Part shown: positions 39,376-48,323 of the stretch, in pieces | Position numbering within the stretch: position 1 is the stretch's first letter | Layout: every line of letters begins with the position of its first letter | Assembly: GCF_001646655.1 (NCBI RefSeq) | Contig: NZ_LPZN01000004.1 | Coordinates: forward strand, 1 to 64,000 | Direction: 5' to 3' | Source: Rhodococcus gordoniae | Lineage (GTDB): Bacteria > Actinomycetota > Actinomycetes > Mycobacteriales > Mycobacteriaceae | DNA length: 64,000 nucleotides | Notes under the pieces: generated by a model | Told to the model about the DNA's origin: nothing | The model's input: only the letters and a program-made list of their open reading frames with translations | The model's database searches: none | Translations under genes and position numbers: made by a program

Positions 39376-41154
39376 TCAGGGCAGCAAGCGGTCGAGGAAC
39401 CGGTTGCTGAACACTCGATGCGGGTCGTGCCGTTCGAAGGCCGCGAGCGCGGCGTCCCAGCCCTGCCCGGACGGCACCCCGGTGCGGTACATGGCCGGCA
39501 CCGTGCTCCCGAGGAAACCGGGATCGCGGTAGCCGCCTTGTTCGTCGAAAGCCCACCCCTTCGACCATTCCGACCGGAACGTCGCGTAGTCGCCCGAGTA
39601 GTGGGCGGCCATCCACTGTTCCATCTCCCGGAAGAAGGCCGGCATTCCGACGGTTCCGGGGATGGAGACCACGTTGAGCCAGATCGCGGTGTCCCAGTCG
39701 GGCCGGTCGGGACGAGGGCGCACCGGCGACAGGTCGGGCACTCCGGCGGCGTCGACGAGCACTTCGTCGACGTCGTCGATCTTGCACAGCCGCACCTCGA
39801 AGGGCATGTTGACGGGGTACTGCCCCTGCGAGGCGTAGTGCGTCATCCGTTCGTGCAGCCACGTCGTGAATTCGTTGATGACGCGGGCGATGTTGTCGCG
39901 CCGGGTCACGACGACGCCCCCGCCCGCGACGACCCGCAGGGTCGTCGCGCGGAGGTAGAACAGCAGGTCCTTGGACCATCCCCACAGGTCGCTCGTGCCG
40001 GTCGCGGCGAGCCCCGCCGCCACCGCACCGAACTGTGATGCGCCGAAGGCCGGTGTGACGCCCTGGGCGCCGCGCACGACCTGCCCCAGCAGGTCGGTGA
40101 GCTCTTCGGGGAGGCTGTCGGAGAAGAAATAGTTGTACGGGCCCCGCACCTCGCGGGAGGCGGCGGGCTTCTCCGGCGACATCGACCAGATCTTGAGCCA
40201 CGGTGTCTCGGTGAAGGGGAACCAGATCGCCTCGACCCGCCCGTGCTCCTCGACGTAGCGCTCGAAGGTGCGTCCCGGCGAGCCGGGCGGCGCGAACAGT
40301 TCGCGCCACGGGATGTCGGTGAAGCTCTGGCAGCGCACCCGGTAGTTCGCCCCGGCCTGCAGGGTCACCGAGGTGACGAAGGTGCGTCCGAGATGGGCGA
40401 GCAGTGGTCCGATCTCCGGTTCGGCACGCCGGAATTCGCGCAGTTCGTAGGCACCGGCCGACGGGTTCCACACCACGGCGGTCAGGGCCAGGACGAGATT
40501 GGAGAGGGATCCGAACGACTGGCCCGGGATCACCGTCTCCCCCGCTGCGGGATAGGTGGCGCCGTGGGCTCCGATCGACAGCGCGCCCGCGATGGAGATG
40601 TCGCCGATGGCGGGCGAATTGGCCCAGCCCAGTCCGTGCGCTTCGAGCGCGGTGAGGATCGCTTCGATGCTCGCCCCGCCGCCTGCCGTCACGCGCGGAG
40701 GTGCGGCGGCGGAGTCGACGACGACCTGATTCAGTTGCGACATGGTGTCGACCAGCACGACGTTGCCGATGTCCTGGCCGGCTTCGAGGGTGAGCGGGCT
40801 CCAACTGTGCATCGATCCACGAGGGCGGATGCGGAAGCCGTGGACGTGTGCCCAGTTGGCGAGGCGGACGACGTCGTCGGCGGTGCGCGCGGTCGCGGTC
40901 CACACCGCGTCGAACCGGATGGTCTTCGCCCAGTTGACGAACTGTTGCTGCGAGAGCGGGATGTCGGCCGGGAAATCCGGTGGCGCCGGGATGGTCGCGG
41001 CCGGGTCGCCGAGTGGCACCGCACCTGCGAGAGTCCATCCCGTGCCTGCGAGGACAGCGGCTCCGGCGGCCGCTCCGAGAAGACCGCGACGGCTGAGTGT
41101 GGGGCCTGAGGCTCGATCGCTCACGGGGCAGGTTCCGTTCTGTTCTGCGGGCAC
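39376..41154 (-). CDS. class II (VAO-type) cholesterol oxidase, covalent FAD, Tat-exported
   Basis: A 592-aa enzyme that closely resembles the class II cholesterol oxidase of Brevibacterium sterolicum. It should oxidise cholesterol to cholest-4-en-3-one with H2O2 release. A twin-arginine signal (SRRGLLGAAAGAAVLAG, residues 21-37) implies folded export. The FAD domain carries RPRGSMHSW, with His116 at the covalent flavin position. The catalytic-site segment FFREMEQWM and the closing DPHRVFSNRFLDRLLP are also conserved. GTG 41154 has GGAG close upstream. A KstR-like box sits 15 bp before the start, placing it in a sterol-responsive regulon. It may also be read through from the YdjM gene. Confidence 0.92.
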   Translation of the reverse strand: MPAEQNGTCPVSDRASGPTLSRRGLLGAAAGAAVLAGTGWTLAGAVPLGDPAATIPAPPDFPADIPLSQQQFVNWAKTIRFDAVWTATARTADDVVRLANWAHVHGFRIRPRGSMHSWSPLTLEAGQDIGNVVLVDTMSQLNQVVVDSAAAPPRVTAGGGASIEAILTALEAHGLGWANSPAIGDISIAGALSIGAHGATYPAAGETVIPGQSFGSLSNLVLALTAVVWNPSAGAYELREFRRAEPEIGPLLAHLGRTFVTSVTLQAGANYRVRCQSFTDIPWRELFAPPGSPGRTFERYVEEHGRVEAIWFPFTETPWLKIWSMSPEKPAASREVRGPYNYFFSDSLPEELTDLLGQVVRGAQGVTPAFGASQFGAVAAGLAATGTSDLWGWSKDLLFYLRATTLRVVAGGGVVVTRRDNIARVINEFTTWLHERMTHYASQGQYPVNMPFEVRLCKIDDVDEVLVDAAGVPDLSPVRPRPDRPDWDTAIWLNVVSIPGTVGMPAFFREMEQWMAAHYSGDYATFRSEWSKGWAFDEQGGYRDPGFLGSTVPAMYRTGVPSGQGWDAALAAFERHDPHRVFSNRFLDRLLP

Positions 41155-41168
41155 GGACTCCGCAAAAA

Positions 41169-41182
41169 TAGAACAAGTTCTC
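41169..41182. promoter_or_regulatory. KstR-like operator over the cholesterol oxidase promoter
   Basis: TAGAACAAGTTCTC fits the KstR consensus TNNAACNNGTTNNA at seven of eight fixed bases. On the minus strand it overlaps a promoter with -35 TGGAAC, 17-bp spacer and -10 TATTTT facing the oxidase gene. Repression relieved by steroid-CoA ligands is the expected mode. Confidence 0.62.
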
Positions 41183-41199
41183 TTTTCGTTCCAGTACTG

Positions 41200-42033
41200 C
41201 TACCGGTTTGCGCCGCCCTCGCTCCAGAACGACAGTCCCGACGCCTCCAGCGTGCCGAGGATGTGTTCGGGAGCGCCGTCGACCGACCAGATCCCCATCG
41301 CGACCGCCGCCACGGTCAGAGCGGGACCGAGGATGCCGAGCTCGAACGGGCCGCCCGCACGGATGGACAAGACCGAGGGCAGCTTGATCTCCCACCAGCG
41401 CGACCCGCGCCACGGCACGAACGGCGCGAGGAAGGGGATGCCTTCCTTGGTGATGGCATCACCGAGACAGTGCGTGGCGCACCCGAGGGCCACCGCCACA
41501 CCCAGGCCCGTCGATGCGACCTCCTGAGGGAACCACGTCCACGACAGGATCGACAGCACCGCAGCGCTCAGGGTGACGATCACCCACCCGCGCTTGTTGG
41601 CCCACGACCCGAACAGTCCCCGCAGAGCGAGACCGAGGGTGACGAACAGGACCCCGATGATCGCTTCCCTGCCGAAGCTCGCGACGAGTGCCGAGACTCC
41701 GGCGCCGAGCAGCGCCGCGAACAGTGCGGTGTGCGTCATGGTGCGGTGCCCGCCACGTCGCTTCCGGTCGCGGCTTCCCTTGGTGAGCGAGTAGTAACCG
41801 AGCGAGACCGCGTCGACGCCCTTGGCGCAGATCTGGCTCACAGGCCCGAACGACCTCGCGACCGTCGACTGTGCCGTGTCGAGATCCGGCAGCAGGGCCG
41901 CCCCCGAGCACACCGCCGCGAAGGCGAAGGTCTCCGCGGTGGACGCGGGCGCACCCCAGTCGGGAGGAAGCAGATCGGCGACGACGAGCCCCACCAGCGC
42001 TCCGGAAACTGCATGGGTAGGACCCATCACCAT
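41200..42033 (-). CDS. YdjM/DUF457-family membrane-bound metal-dependent hydrolase
   Basis: A 277-aa, 6-8-helix membrane protein with the DUF457 signature: an N-terminal GPTHAVSGALVG, then LLPDLDTAQSTVAR, HRTMTHTALF, and HCLGDAITKEGI. The conserved His and Asp residues at membrane interfaces probably bind a metal. Family members such as YdjM and LexA-regulated LlpA-type proteins have no firmly known substrate. ATG 42033 is preferred; two other in-frame starts lie within 20 bases. It precedes the cholesterol oxidase by 45 bp on the same strand. Confidence 0.85.
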   Translation of the reverse strand: MVMGPTHAVSGALVGLVVADLLPPDWGAPASTAETFAFAAVCSGAALLPDLDTAQSTVARSFGPVSQICAKGVDAVSLGYYSLTKGSRDRKRRGGHRTMTHTALFAALLGAGVSALVASFGREAIIGVLFVTLGLALRGLFGSWANKRGWVIVTLSAAVLSILSWTWFPQEVASTGLGVAVALGCATHCLGDAITKEGIPFLAPFVPWRGSRWWEIKLPSVLSIRAGGPFELGILGPALTVAAVAMGIWSVDGAPEHILGTLEASGLSFWSEGGANR

Positions 42034-42300
42034 GTCGGGCAACACCTTTCGAAGAACGGCCGCGGACCCGCCCCGACGGGGACACCGCCGGTCCGGGTCT
42101 CCAACCTAACAACCACAGCCGACACAGCTGTCACACGCATGTTCGAACGAGCGATATCGTGCCCGGATACGGACGGGGCCGCCCCCCGGAGCGGTGGACG
42201 GCCCTGTCATCCGTGCCGGATTCCTCGTCCGCGAGGAAGATGGAGTTGTACCGTCGGCGCCGCGAACGGCGCATGACCGAAGGTCCGGAGGGAGAGCGAC

Positions 42301-42363
42301 ATGGATACCACGCTGATCGTGCTGGCGCTGGCAGCGCTGATCTACTGGTGGGGGCTCCTCTGA
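42301..42363 (+). CDS. 20-residue membrane microprotein candidate
   Basis: ATG 42301 follows GGAGGGAG by six bases and encodes MDTTLIVLALAALIYWWGLL, then TGA. This is one hydrophobic helix with an acidic N-terminus and an aromatic belt (YWW) near the end, like bacterial small membrane proteins that bind a larger partner. It sits between the divergent YdjM gene and the end of catalase, in a 355-bp gap that otherwise shows no gene. The strong ribosome binding site is the main support. Confidence 0.42.
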   Translation: MDTTLIVLALAALIYWWGLL

Positions 42364-42388
42364 TCCCGCCGGCTCCCCCGGCGACGGA

Positions 42389-43849
42389 TCAGGCTCCGGC
42401 GCGCACGCCCGCCTCGACCCGCTTGCCGAGTTCCTCGTCGACATTGCGCCAGTACTCGAAGATCCGCTCGTAGAGCGCCTCCGAGGTACCGCCGAGGACG
42501 TGACCGACGATGTTGTTCACGAGCCGCTCACGTGCCGCGTCGTCCATCACCTCGCGGACGAGAGTGCCCGCCTGGGCGAAGTCGTCGTCCTCGCGGTGCT
42601 GCACGTATCCCGCACGCACGGCCTCGGTTCCGAAGTCCCACAGGCCTTCGTCACCGGCCCGCCCGGGATCGGCGTGCGGGCCGCCGAAGCTGTTCGGTGC
42701 GTAGACCGGCGTCTGCGGGTCGCCGAAGGTGTAGGCCATGCTGCCCTCCTTGCTGTAGGAGTCGACACGGGCGGCCTTCGCGGAGTTCACCGGCAGCTGT
42801 GCGTGGTTGACGCCGATGCGGTAGCGATGGGCGTCGGCGTAGGAGAACACGCGGCCGAGCAGCATCTTGTCGGGCGAGAAACCGATGCCCGGCACGATGT
42901 TCGACGGCGCGAACGCGGCCTGCTCGATCTCCGCGAAGAAGTTGCGCGGGTTGCGGTTCAGGGTCATGGTGCCGACCTTGATCAACGGGTAGTCCTTCTG
43001 CGACCACACCTTGGTCAGGTCGAACGGGTTGAACCGGTAGTTCTCCGCCTCCGCGACCGGCATGATCTGCACGTGGAGCGTCCAGCTCGGGAACTCGCCG
43101 CGCTCGATCGCCGTGTACAGGTCGGCGCGGTGGTAGTCGGGATCGGAACCGGCCAGGCGGTCGGCCTCGGCCTGGGTGAGGAACTCGATGCCCTGGTCGG
43201 TCTTGAAGTGGTATTTCACCCAGAAGCGCTCACCGGCGGCATTGATCCACTGGTAGGTGTGCGAGCCGAAGCCGTCCATGTGCCGCCAGGTGCGCGGCAG
43301 GCCGCGGTCGCCCATCAGCCAGGTGACCTGGTGCGCCGTCTCGGGACGCAGAGTCCAGAAGTCCCACTGCATCGTGTGGTCGCGCAGGCCGGAGCCGGGC
43401 AGGCGCTTCTGCGAGTGGATGAAGTCGGGGAACTTGATGGGGTCCTTGATGAAGAAGACCGGGGTGTTGTTGCCGACGAGATCGTAGTTCCCGTCCTCGG
43501 TGTAGAACTTCAGGGCGAAGCCACGCGGGTCGCGCCAGGTGTCGGGGCTGCCCTGCTCACCGGCGACGGTCGAAAAGCGGGCCAGCATCTCGGTTGTCGC
43601 ACCGGGCTGGAACAGCTCGGCCTTGGTGTAGGCGGAGACGTCCTCGGTGACGACGAGCTCACCGAACGCACCGGCGCCCTTGGCGTGCACGACGCGCTCG
43701 GGTACGCGCTCGCGGTTGAAGTGCGCGAGCTTCTCGACAAGGTAGTGGTCGTGGAGCAGGATCGGGCCCTGGGCGCCGGCGGTCAGCGACTCGTCGTCGC
43801 TCGCGACGGGGATACCGACGTTGTTCGTGGTGAAACGGGTGTTCGTCAT
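42389..43849 (-). CDS. katA: monofunctional haem catalase
   Basis: A 486-aa clade-3-type catalase that disproportionates H2O2. The distal His55 is in RVVHAKGAG and the Asn near 127 in VGNNTPVFF. The proximal Tyr is in [12 protein letters not shown], about 337. NADPH-pocket residues are compatible. It is the second gene of a furA-katA operon, 94 bp after furA. ATG 43849 has GGAGG just upstream in the furA-katA gap. The enzyme would detoxify peroxide, including that made by the neighbouring flavin oxidases. Confidence 0.95.
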   Translation of the reverse strand: MTNTRFTTNNVGIPVASDDESLTAGAQGPILLHDHYLVEKLAHFNRERVPERVVHAKGAGAFGELVVTEDVSAYTKAELFQPGATTEMLARFSTVAGEQGSPDTWRDPRGFALKFYTEDGNYDLVGNNTPVFFIKDPIKFPDFIHSQKRLPGSGLRDHTMQWDFWTLRPETAHQVTWLMGDRGLPRTWRHMDGFGSHTYQWINAAGERFWVKYHFKTDQGIEFLTQAEADRLAGSDPDYHRADLYTAIERGEFPSWTLHVQIMPVAEAENYRFNPFDLTKVWSQKDYPLIKVGTMTLNRNPRNFFAEIEQAAFAPSNIVPGIGFSPDKMLLGRVFSYADAHRYRIGVNHAQLPVNSAKAARVDSYSKEGSMAYTFGDPQTPVYAPNSFGGPHADPGRAGDEGLWDFGTEAVRAGYVQHREDDDFAQAGTLVREVMDDAARERLVNNIVGHVLGGTSEALYERIFEYWRNVDEELGKRVEAGVRAGA

Positions 43850-43943
43850 GGATGACCTCCGAATACGTGGGTTCGGGTTCTCGGGACACGAACCCGGCAG
43901 CTCGACCCGTGGCGAGCCGGGCCACCGGCGAAGTGAGCGGGAG

Positions 43944-44378
43944 CTAGTTCTCGCGACAGGAGGGGCACAGGCCCCAGAAGGTGACCTCCGCTTCGTCGAC
44001 GACGAAGCCGTGGTCGTCGGACGGCGTCAGACAGGGCGCTGCCCCGACGACGCAGTCGATGTCGACGACCGTGCCGCATGCGCGGCACACGAGGTGGTGA
44101 TGGTTGTCGCCGATGCGGGTCTCGTACCGTGCGGGCGAACCGGCCGGTTCGATCCGGCGGAGCAGCCCGTTCCCCACGCATGCCTTGAGTACGTCGTACA
44201 CAGCCTGCGTCGACACCGAACCGAGTTCGTCGCGCACATGTGCGGCGATCCGGTCTGCATCCGAATGGGGATGCTCGGCAACGGTTCTCAGTACGGCAAC
44301 GCGGGGAGCGGTCACCCGCAGACCCACGGAGCGCAGTTGCTCCTGGGGGTCGAAGTGATCCTCGCGTCCTTGTTGCAC
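43944..44378 (-). CDS. furA: Fur-family peroxide-responsive repressor (FurA/CatR type)
   Basis: A 144-aa repressor. An N-terminal winged helix ([24 protein letters not shown], then [21 protein letters not shown]) is followed by a dimerisation domain with the [17 protein letters not shown] metal site. CRAC and the C-terminal CPSC form a structural zinc site. Linkage to katA, as in mycobacterial furA-katG and Streptomyces furA/catR, indicates a peroxide-sensing repressor of catalase. GTG 44378 lies a few bases after the -10, so the message is probably leaderless. Confidence 0.92.
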   Translation of the reverse strand: MQQGREDHFDPQEQLRSVGLRVTAPRVAVLRTVAEHPHSDADRIAAHVRDELGSVSTQAVYDVLKACVGNGLLRRIEPAGSPARYETRIGDNHHHLVCRACGTVVDIDCVVGAAPCLTPSDDHGFVVDEAEVTFWGLCPSCREN

Positions 44379-44420
44379 GACCCCAAGTATGCCCCTTTTC
44401 TGGAATAAGTCAAGAAAAGG
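44379..44420 (-). promoter_or_regulatory. furA-katA promoter with Fur-type operator
   Basis: On the minus strand TTGACT (-35) is followed at 17-18 bp by CATACT/TACTTG (-10), with the GTG start about five bases beyond. The inverted repeat CCTTTTCT-N11-AGAAAAGG (44394-44401, 44413-44420) spans the -35. The TTGACTTATTCCAGAAAAG core resembles the conserved mycobacterial furA operator. Confidence 0.72.
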
Positions 44421-44483
44421 ATCGATGCGGCCGCCGGTGGACCGAACACCAGGTCCATCAGCGCACGCACGACACCCGGTGAC

Positions 44484-45128
44484 CTACACCCGGTGCACGA
44501 CCCGCGACCGGCCCGTCGACATCCGCCCGGAGGTGATGACGATGCCGTGGTGGGTGCCCGGGCGCAGCCAGCGGCTCAGCGTCGGCCCCTCCGCAGCGAC
44601 GGTGACCCGCGCATAGCGGAACCTGCCCCGCAGCCGGGCCGTGGCGCGTCGGACCGCACCACCGGGAATCGGCTGGGCGAAGGTCAGCCCACCCGCGATC
44701 GGCAGTTCGGGCCCCTTCGGAACGGTCGACGTGGCGACACTCCACCGCGCGCCGGTCGCGGAGAAGTCGCCGAGGACGTCTCCGTCGAACTTCGCAAGCA
44801 CCTTCGGCAGCTTCCAGTGCTCGCGACCTCCGTGCACCGACGGCTCGGAATCGACGGCGATGAACGGCACCGCCATCGCCGGGATCAGGCCGCGACGCAG
44901 AACCGGACTGGCGAGCACCTCGCGGTACGGTCCGACCGGAGAGTCGAGATAATCGACCGCCATCGCGAGCGTGACGGGCAGCGTCGGCCCGGTCGGGCCG
45001 TATTCGGCGGCCTCCGGCGTGCTGCGATGCCACCACAGGGTGGCCCGCACGGCGGCGGGCCAGGGCGGCGGCGGTGAGACCGGGTACTCGGTGCGGTCGT
45101 CCCTGCTCTCAGGCACTGTCCAGAGCAC
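44484..45128 (-). CDS. acetoacetate-decarboxylase-like (ADC-fold) protein
   Basis: A 214-aa protein related to the ADC superfamily: PYREVLASPVL, then VHGGREHWKLPKVLAKFDGD, which matches the GGRE-x-G-x-P-K segment of acetoacetate decarboxylases. The Schiff-base lysine of true ADCs sits in a Glu-rich EK motif that I cannot place here, so decarboxylation is uncertain. ADC-like proteins also act as hydratases or aldolases. It overlaps the upstream ChoD-type gene by 20 bp and ends the tetR-FMO-choD operon, suggesting a step in steroid or keto-lipid processing. Start GTG 45128; later GTGs are possible. Confidence 0.68.
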   Translation of the reverse strand: MLWTVPESRDDRTEYPVSPPPPWPAAVRATLWWHRSTPEAAEYGPTGPTLPVTLAMAVDYLDSPVGPYREVLASPVLRRGLIPAMAVPFIAVDSEPSVHGGREHWKLPKVLAKFDGDVLGDFSATGARWSVATSTVPKGPELPIAGGLTFAQPIPGGAVRRATARLRGRFRYARVTVAAEGPTLSRWLRPGTHHGIVITSGRMSTGRSRVVHRV

Positions 45129-46821
45129 GGGTGCTCTCCTTTCGCACGGGGGTGATCGGGAGCCTCAGCGCCGCCGGAGCATCGACGGGCACGGCCGGTC
45201 GCACGGGCCGGACGGGCTGCACGGGTTCGTACGCGGAACCGAGCGGCGGCCGGTTGTCCTTCTGCCCCTTGTTCGGCCACAGCGCCATCGCACGCTCGGC
45301 CTGCGCGGTGATGGTGAGCGACGGGTTCACGCCGAGGTTGGCGCTCACCGCGGACCCGTCGACGACGTGCAGCCCCTCGTGCCCGTAGACGCGCAGATAC
45401 GGATCGACGGTGCCGCTACGCGGTGAATCCCCGATCGCACAGCCGCCGAGAAAATGCGCCGTCATCGGGATGTCGAACAGGTCGGCGATCGAACCACCGG
45501 CGTCACCGCCGATCTTGTCGGCGACGCGGCGAACCGCCTCGTGGCCCACCGGGATCCACTCGGGGGGCGGGGTGCCCGGCCCCGGTTTGCCGGTCAGTCC
45601 CCGGCCGACCGGCGTGCGGCGCGTCGCGAGCTCGAGCGAGTTGTCGTCGGTCTGCATGACCAGGGCGATCACCGTGCGCTCCGACCAGTTCCGCACCGAC
45701 AGCGAGCGGAGGAAGGCACCGGGATTCTTCGCGGCGACACCGAAGAACCTCAGCAGTCGCGGCATACGGGTGCCACCGTCCACGAGCAGCGTCTGGAGCA
45801 GGCCGATCAGATTGCTGCCCTTGCCGTACCGCACCGGCTCGATGTGCGTGTGGTCGTCGGGATGGAAGGACGACGTGATGGCCACGCCCTGCGTGTAGTC
45901 GACGACACGATCCTGCGCGGTCGCGGCGAGCACCGCCTCGGAGTTGGTCCGCACCACGGTGCCCAGAGCAGGCGACAGGTTCGGAAGATCACCCGTCTCC
46001 CGGCTCGCGAGCAGCAGGCGAGCCGTACCGTAGGTACCGGCTGCGACCACCACCTGGTCGGCCGTGAAGACCTTGTGCTGCTTCCTGATCCCGTCGGTGC
46101 TGCGGGTGTGGACCTCGTATCCGCCGCCCGGACGGGGCACCACACGGGTCACCGTGGTGAGTGCGTGGATGTGCGCACCGGCCTTCTCGGCGAGGTAGAG
46201 ATAGTTCTTGACGAGCGTGTTCTTCGCTCCCACACGGCAACCCGTCATGCAGCTGCCGCATTCGGTGCATCCCGTGCGGTCGGGGCCCGCTCCGCCGAAG
46301 AACGGGTCGGGAACCGTCTTGCCGGGCTCGTCGAAGAACACACCGACCGGGGTGGTCGTGTAGGTGTGGCCCACACCCATCTCCTCGGCGACCTGGCGCA
46401 TCACTTCGTCGGCGGGAGTGGTGCCGGGGTTGGGGCGCACCCCGAGCATCCGGGCCGCCTGGTCGTAGTAGGGCGTCAGTTCCGCTTCCCAGTCGGTGAT
46501 GTGACCCCACTGCGGGTCGCGGAAGAAGGGCGTCGGGGGCTTGTACAGGGTGTTGGCGTAGTTCAGCGACCCGCCGCCCACACCCGCACCGGCCATGACG
46601 AGCACGTTCGGCAGCAGGTGCATACGCTGCACCCCGTAGCACCCCAGCTGGGGCGCCCACAGGTACTTGCGCAGCCGCCAGCTCGTCTCGGGCAGCTCGT
46701 CGTCCTCGAAGCGCCGTCCGGCTTCGAGAACTCCCACCGTGTAACCCTTCTCGGTGGCGCGCAGTGCTGCAACGCTGCCGCCGAATCCGGATCCGATGAC
46801 GAGGACGTCGTAGCGGGTCAT
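45109..46821 (-). CDS. choD: GMC-family oxidoreductase, ChoD-like putative cholesterol oxidase
   Basis: A 570-aa flavoprotein closely matching mycobacterial ChoD (Rv3409c type). It has the N-terminal Rossmann motif VIGSGFGGS, the LGCYGVQRM segment, GAGVGGGSLNYANTLY, and a four-cysteine group GCTECGSCMTGC. The C-terminal GMC part has AHFLGGCAIGD and VVDGSAVSANLGVNPSLTI, where His and Asn form the GMC active site. No signal peptide is seen. ATG 46821 overlaps the FMO stop by 4 bp. ChoD was named cholesterol oxidase, but its true substrate is debated; a steroid or other fused-ring alcohol is likely. Confidence 0.88.
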   Translation of the reverse strand: MTRYDVLVIGSGFGGSVAALRATEKGYTVGVLEAGRRFEDDELPETSWRLRKYLWAPQLGCYGVQRMHLLPNVLVMAGAGVGGGSLNYANTLYKPPTPFFRDPQWGHITDWEAELTPYYDQAARMLGVRPNPGTTPADEVMRQVAEEMGVGHTYTTTPVGVFFDEPGKTVPDPFFGGAGPDRTGCTECGSCMTGCRVGAKNTLVKNYLYLAEKAGAHIHALTTVTRVVPRPGGGYEVHTRSTDGIRKQHKVFTADQVVVAAGTYGTARLLLASRETGDLPNLSPALGTVVRTNSEAVLAATAQDRVVDYTQGVAITSSFHPDDHTHIEPVRYGKGSNLIGLLQTLLVDGGTRMPRLLRFFGVAAKNPGAFLRSLSVRNWSERTVIALVMQTDDNSLELATRRTPVGRGLTGKPGPGTPPPEWIPVGHEAVRRVADKIGGDAGGSIADLFDIPMTAHFLGGCAIGDSPRSGTVDPYLRVYGHEGLHVVDGSAVSANLGVNPSLTITAQAERAMALWPNKGQKDNRPPLGSAYEPVQPVRPVRPAVPVDAPAALRLPITPVRKESTRALDSA

Positions 46822-48323
46822 GCGCTCGCCCCTCCCGTCGCTCGGTGCTCGGTGTAACTCTCCGGGTCGAACTGCTTGGTCCGCGCCCGGTACTGCCACG
46901 TGAAGGTCGGCCACATCACGGAGTTGCGGCCCTTCTCGTCGATGTACCAGCTGCTGCAGCCACCCTGGTTCCAGACCGTGTCGTCCAGTGCCGGATCGAG
47001 GTCGGCGGTGTAACGGCGCACCGCGTCGTCGCGCACCTCCACGGCTGCAATTCCCCGGCGCTCCATCGTGCGCAGCGCGTCGGAGATGTAATCGGCCTGC
47101 GATTCGAGCATGTACACGATCGAGCTGTGACCGAGGTTGGTGTTGGGTCCGTACATGAGGAACAGGTTCGGGAAGCCGGGCACGGTGATCCCGAGATAGG
47201 CCGACGGACTGCCGTCCCACGTCTCGGCGAGAGTGCGGCCGTCGCTCCCACGGATATGGTGCGCGACTGGCGGTTCCGTCGGCGTGAAACCGGTGCCGAA
47301 GATGATCGTGTCGACGGGGTATTCGGTGCCGTCGTCGTCGACGACACCGTTCTCGGTGACCGCCGCCAGACCGGAGGACACGACGTCCACATTCGGCCGG
47401 GTGATGGCGGGGAACCAGTCGTTGGACAGGAGGATCCGCTTGCAGGTGATCACGAAGTCCGGTGTCAGACGCCTGCGCAGTTCGGGATCGCGCACGCTCC
47501 TGCGCAGTACCTGCCGGGCCCGAACCTCGAACAGCGGCAGGAAGTACTTACGGGCGAAAGGCTTCGTCATTCCGACGACGTAGATCTCCTTCTGCCCGTA
47601 GACCCCTGCGCGCACGATCTTCTGGGTGACGGGGAGACGCCGGTAGAGCGTGCGGACCGACCGCGCGATGACGTGGTCGTGCTTGGGCATCACCCAGGAG
47701 GCGGTGCGCTGGAACAGCGTGAGGTGTTCGACGCGATCGACGATGGCCGGCACGAACTGGACGGCCGAGGCTCCCGTACCGATGACGGCGACACGCTCGC
47801 CGGTGAGGTCGTGGTCGTGATCCCACTCGGCCGAATGGAACTTCTTGCCGCGGAACAAGTCCAGTCCGGGCACCTTCGGGTGGACGGGCGTGGAGAGAGT
47901 GCCGGTCGCCGCGACGAGCACGTCGGCGGTCAGATCGCCGCGGGAGGTGGAGATCCGCCACACGGCACGCTCGGCATCCCACTGCGCCTCACGCAGTTCG
48001 CATCCGAACATCGTCCGGTCGGTCACACCCTGCTCACGGGCGACGCGGCGGAGGTACGCGTAGATCTCCTCCTGGGTGCCGTGCGCTCGCGACCAGTCGG
48101 GTTCGGGCGCGAAGGAGAACGAGTACAGCGCACTCGGAACATCGCATGCGGCACCGGGATAGGTGTTCACACGCCAGGTTCCACCGACATCGTCACCGCG
48201 CTCGAGGACGAGGACGTCGGCATCGAGGTTCTCGCGCAACAGCGTTGCGGCCATACCGATACCGCCGAAGCCCGCGCCGACGACGAGCGTGTGCACGTGA
48301 TCGGGAAGCAGTGCGAGACTCAT
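46818..48323 (-). CDS. flavin-binding monooxygenase (Baeyer-Villiger type I-like)
   Basis: A 501-aa FAD/NADPH enzyme. The first Rossmann motif is VVGAGFGGIGMA (14-25). The BVMO fingerprint FRGKKFHSAEWD (about 156-167) fits FxGxxxHxxxW[PD]. The second nucleotide motif is VIGTGASAVQ, and the conserved FGTGF precedes the C-terminal part. It would insert oxygen into ketones or hydroxylate heteroatoms. It starts at ATG 48323, overlapping tetR by ATGA, and overlaps choD downstream. Coupling to a sterol-type oxidoreductase suggests sequential oxidation of a cyclic alcohol to a ketone and then a lactone; this is inference. Confidence 0.9.
   Translation of the reverse strand: MSLALLPDHVHTLVVGAGFGGIGMAATLLRENLDADVLVLERGDDVGGTWRVNTYPGAACDVPSALYSFSFAPEPDWSRAHGTQEEIYAYLRRVAREQGVTDRTMFGCELREAQWDAERAVWRISTSRGDLTADVLVAATGTLSTPVHPKVPGLDLFRGKKFHSAEWDHDHDLTGERVAVIGTGASAVQFVPAIVDRVEHLTLFQRTASWVMPKHDHVIARSVRTLYRRLPVTQKIVRAGVYGQKEIYVVGMTKPFARKYFLPLFEVRARQVLRRSVRDPELRRRLTPDFVITCKRILLSNDWFPAITRPNVDVVSSGLAAVTENGVVDDDGTEYPVDTIIFGTGFTPTEPPVAHHIRGSDGRTLAETWDGSPSAYLGITVPGFPNLFLMYGPNTNLGHSSIVYMLESQADYISDALRTMERRGIAAVEVRDDAVRRYTADLDPALDDTVWNQGGCSSWYIDEKGRNSVMWPTFTWQYRARTKQFDPESYTEHRATGGASA

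Noticed and set aside
42159-42473. A 104-codon plus-strand frame before the catalase gene
   Set aside because: It has no ribosome binding site, is Pro/Arg/Ser rich, overlaps the catalase 3' end antisense, and conflicts with the better-supported 20-aa ORF.
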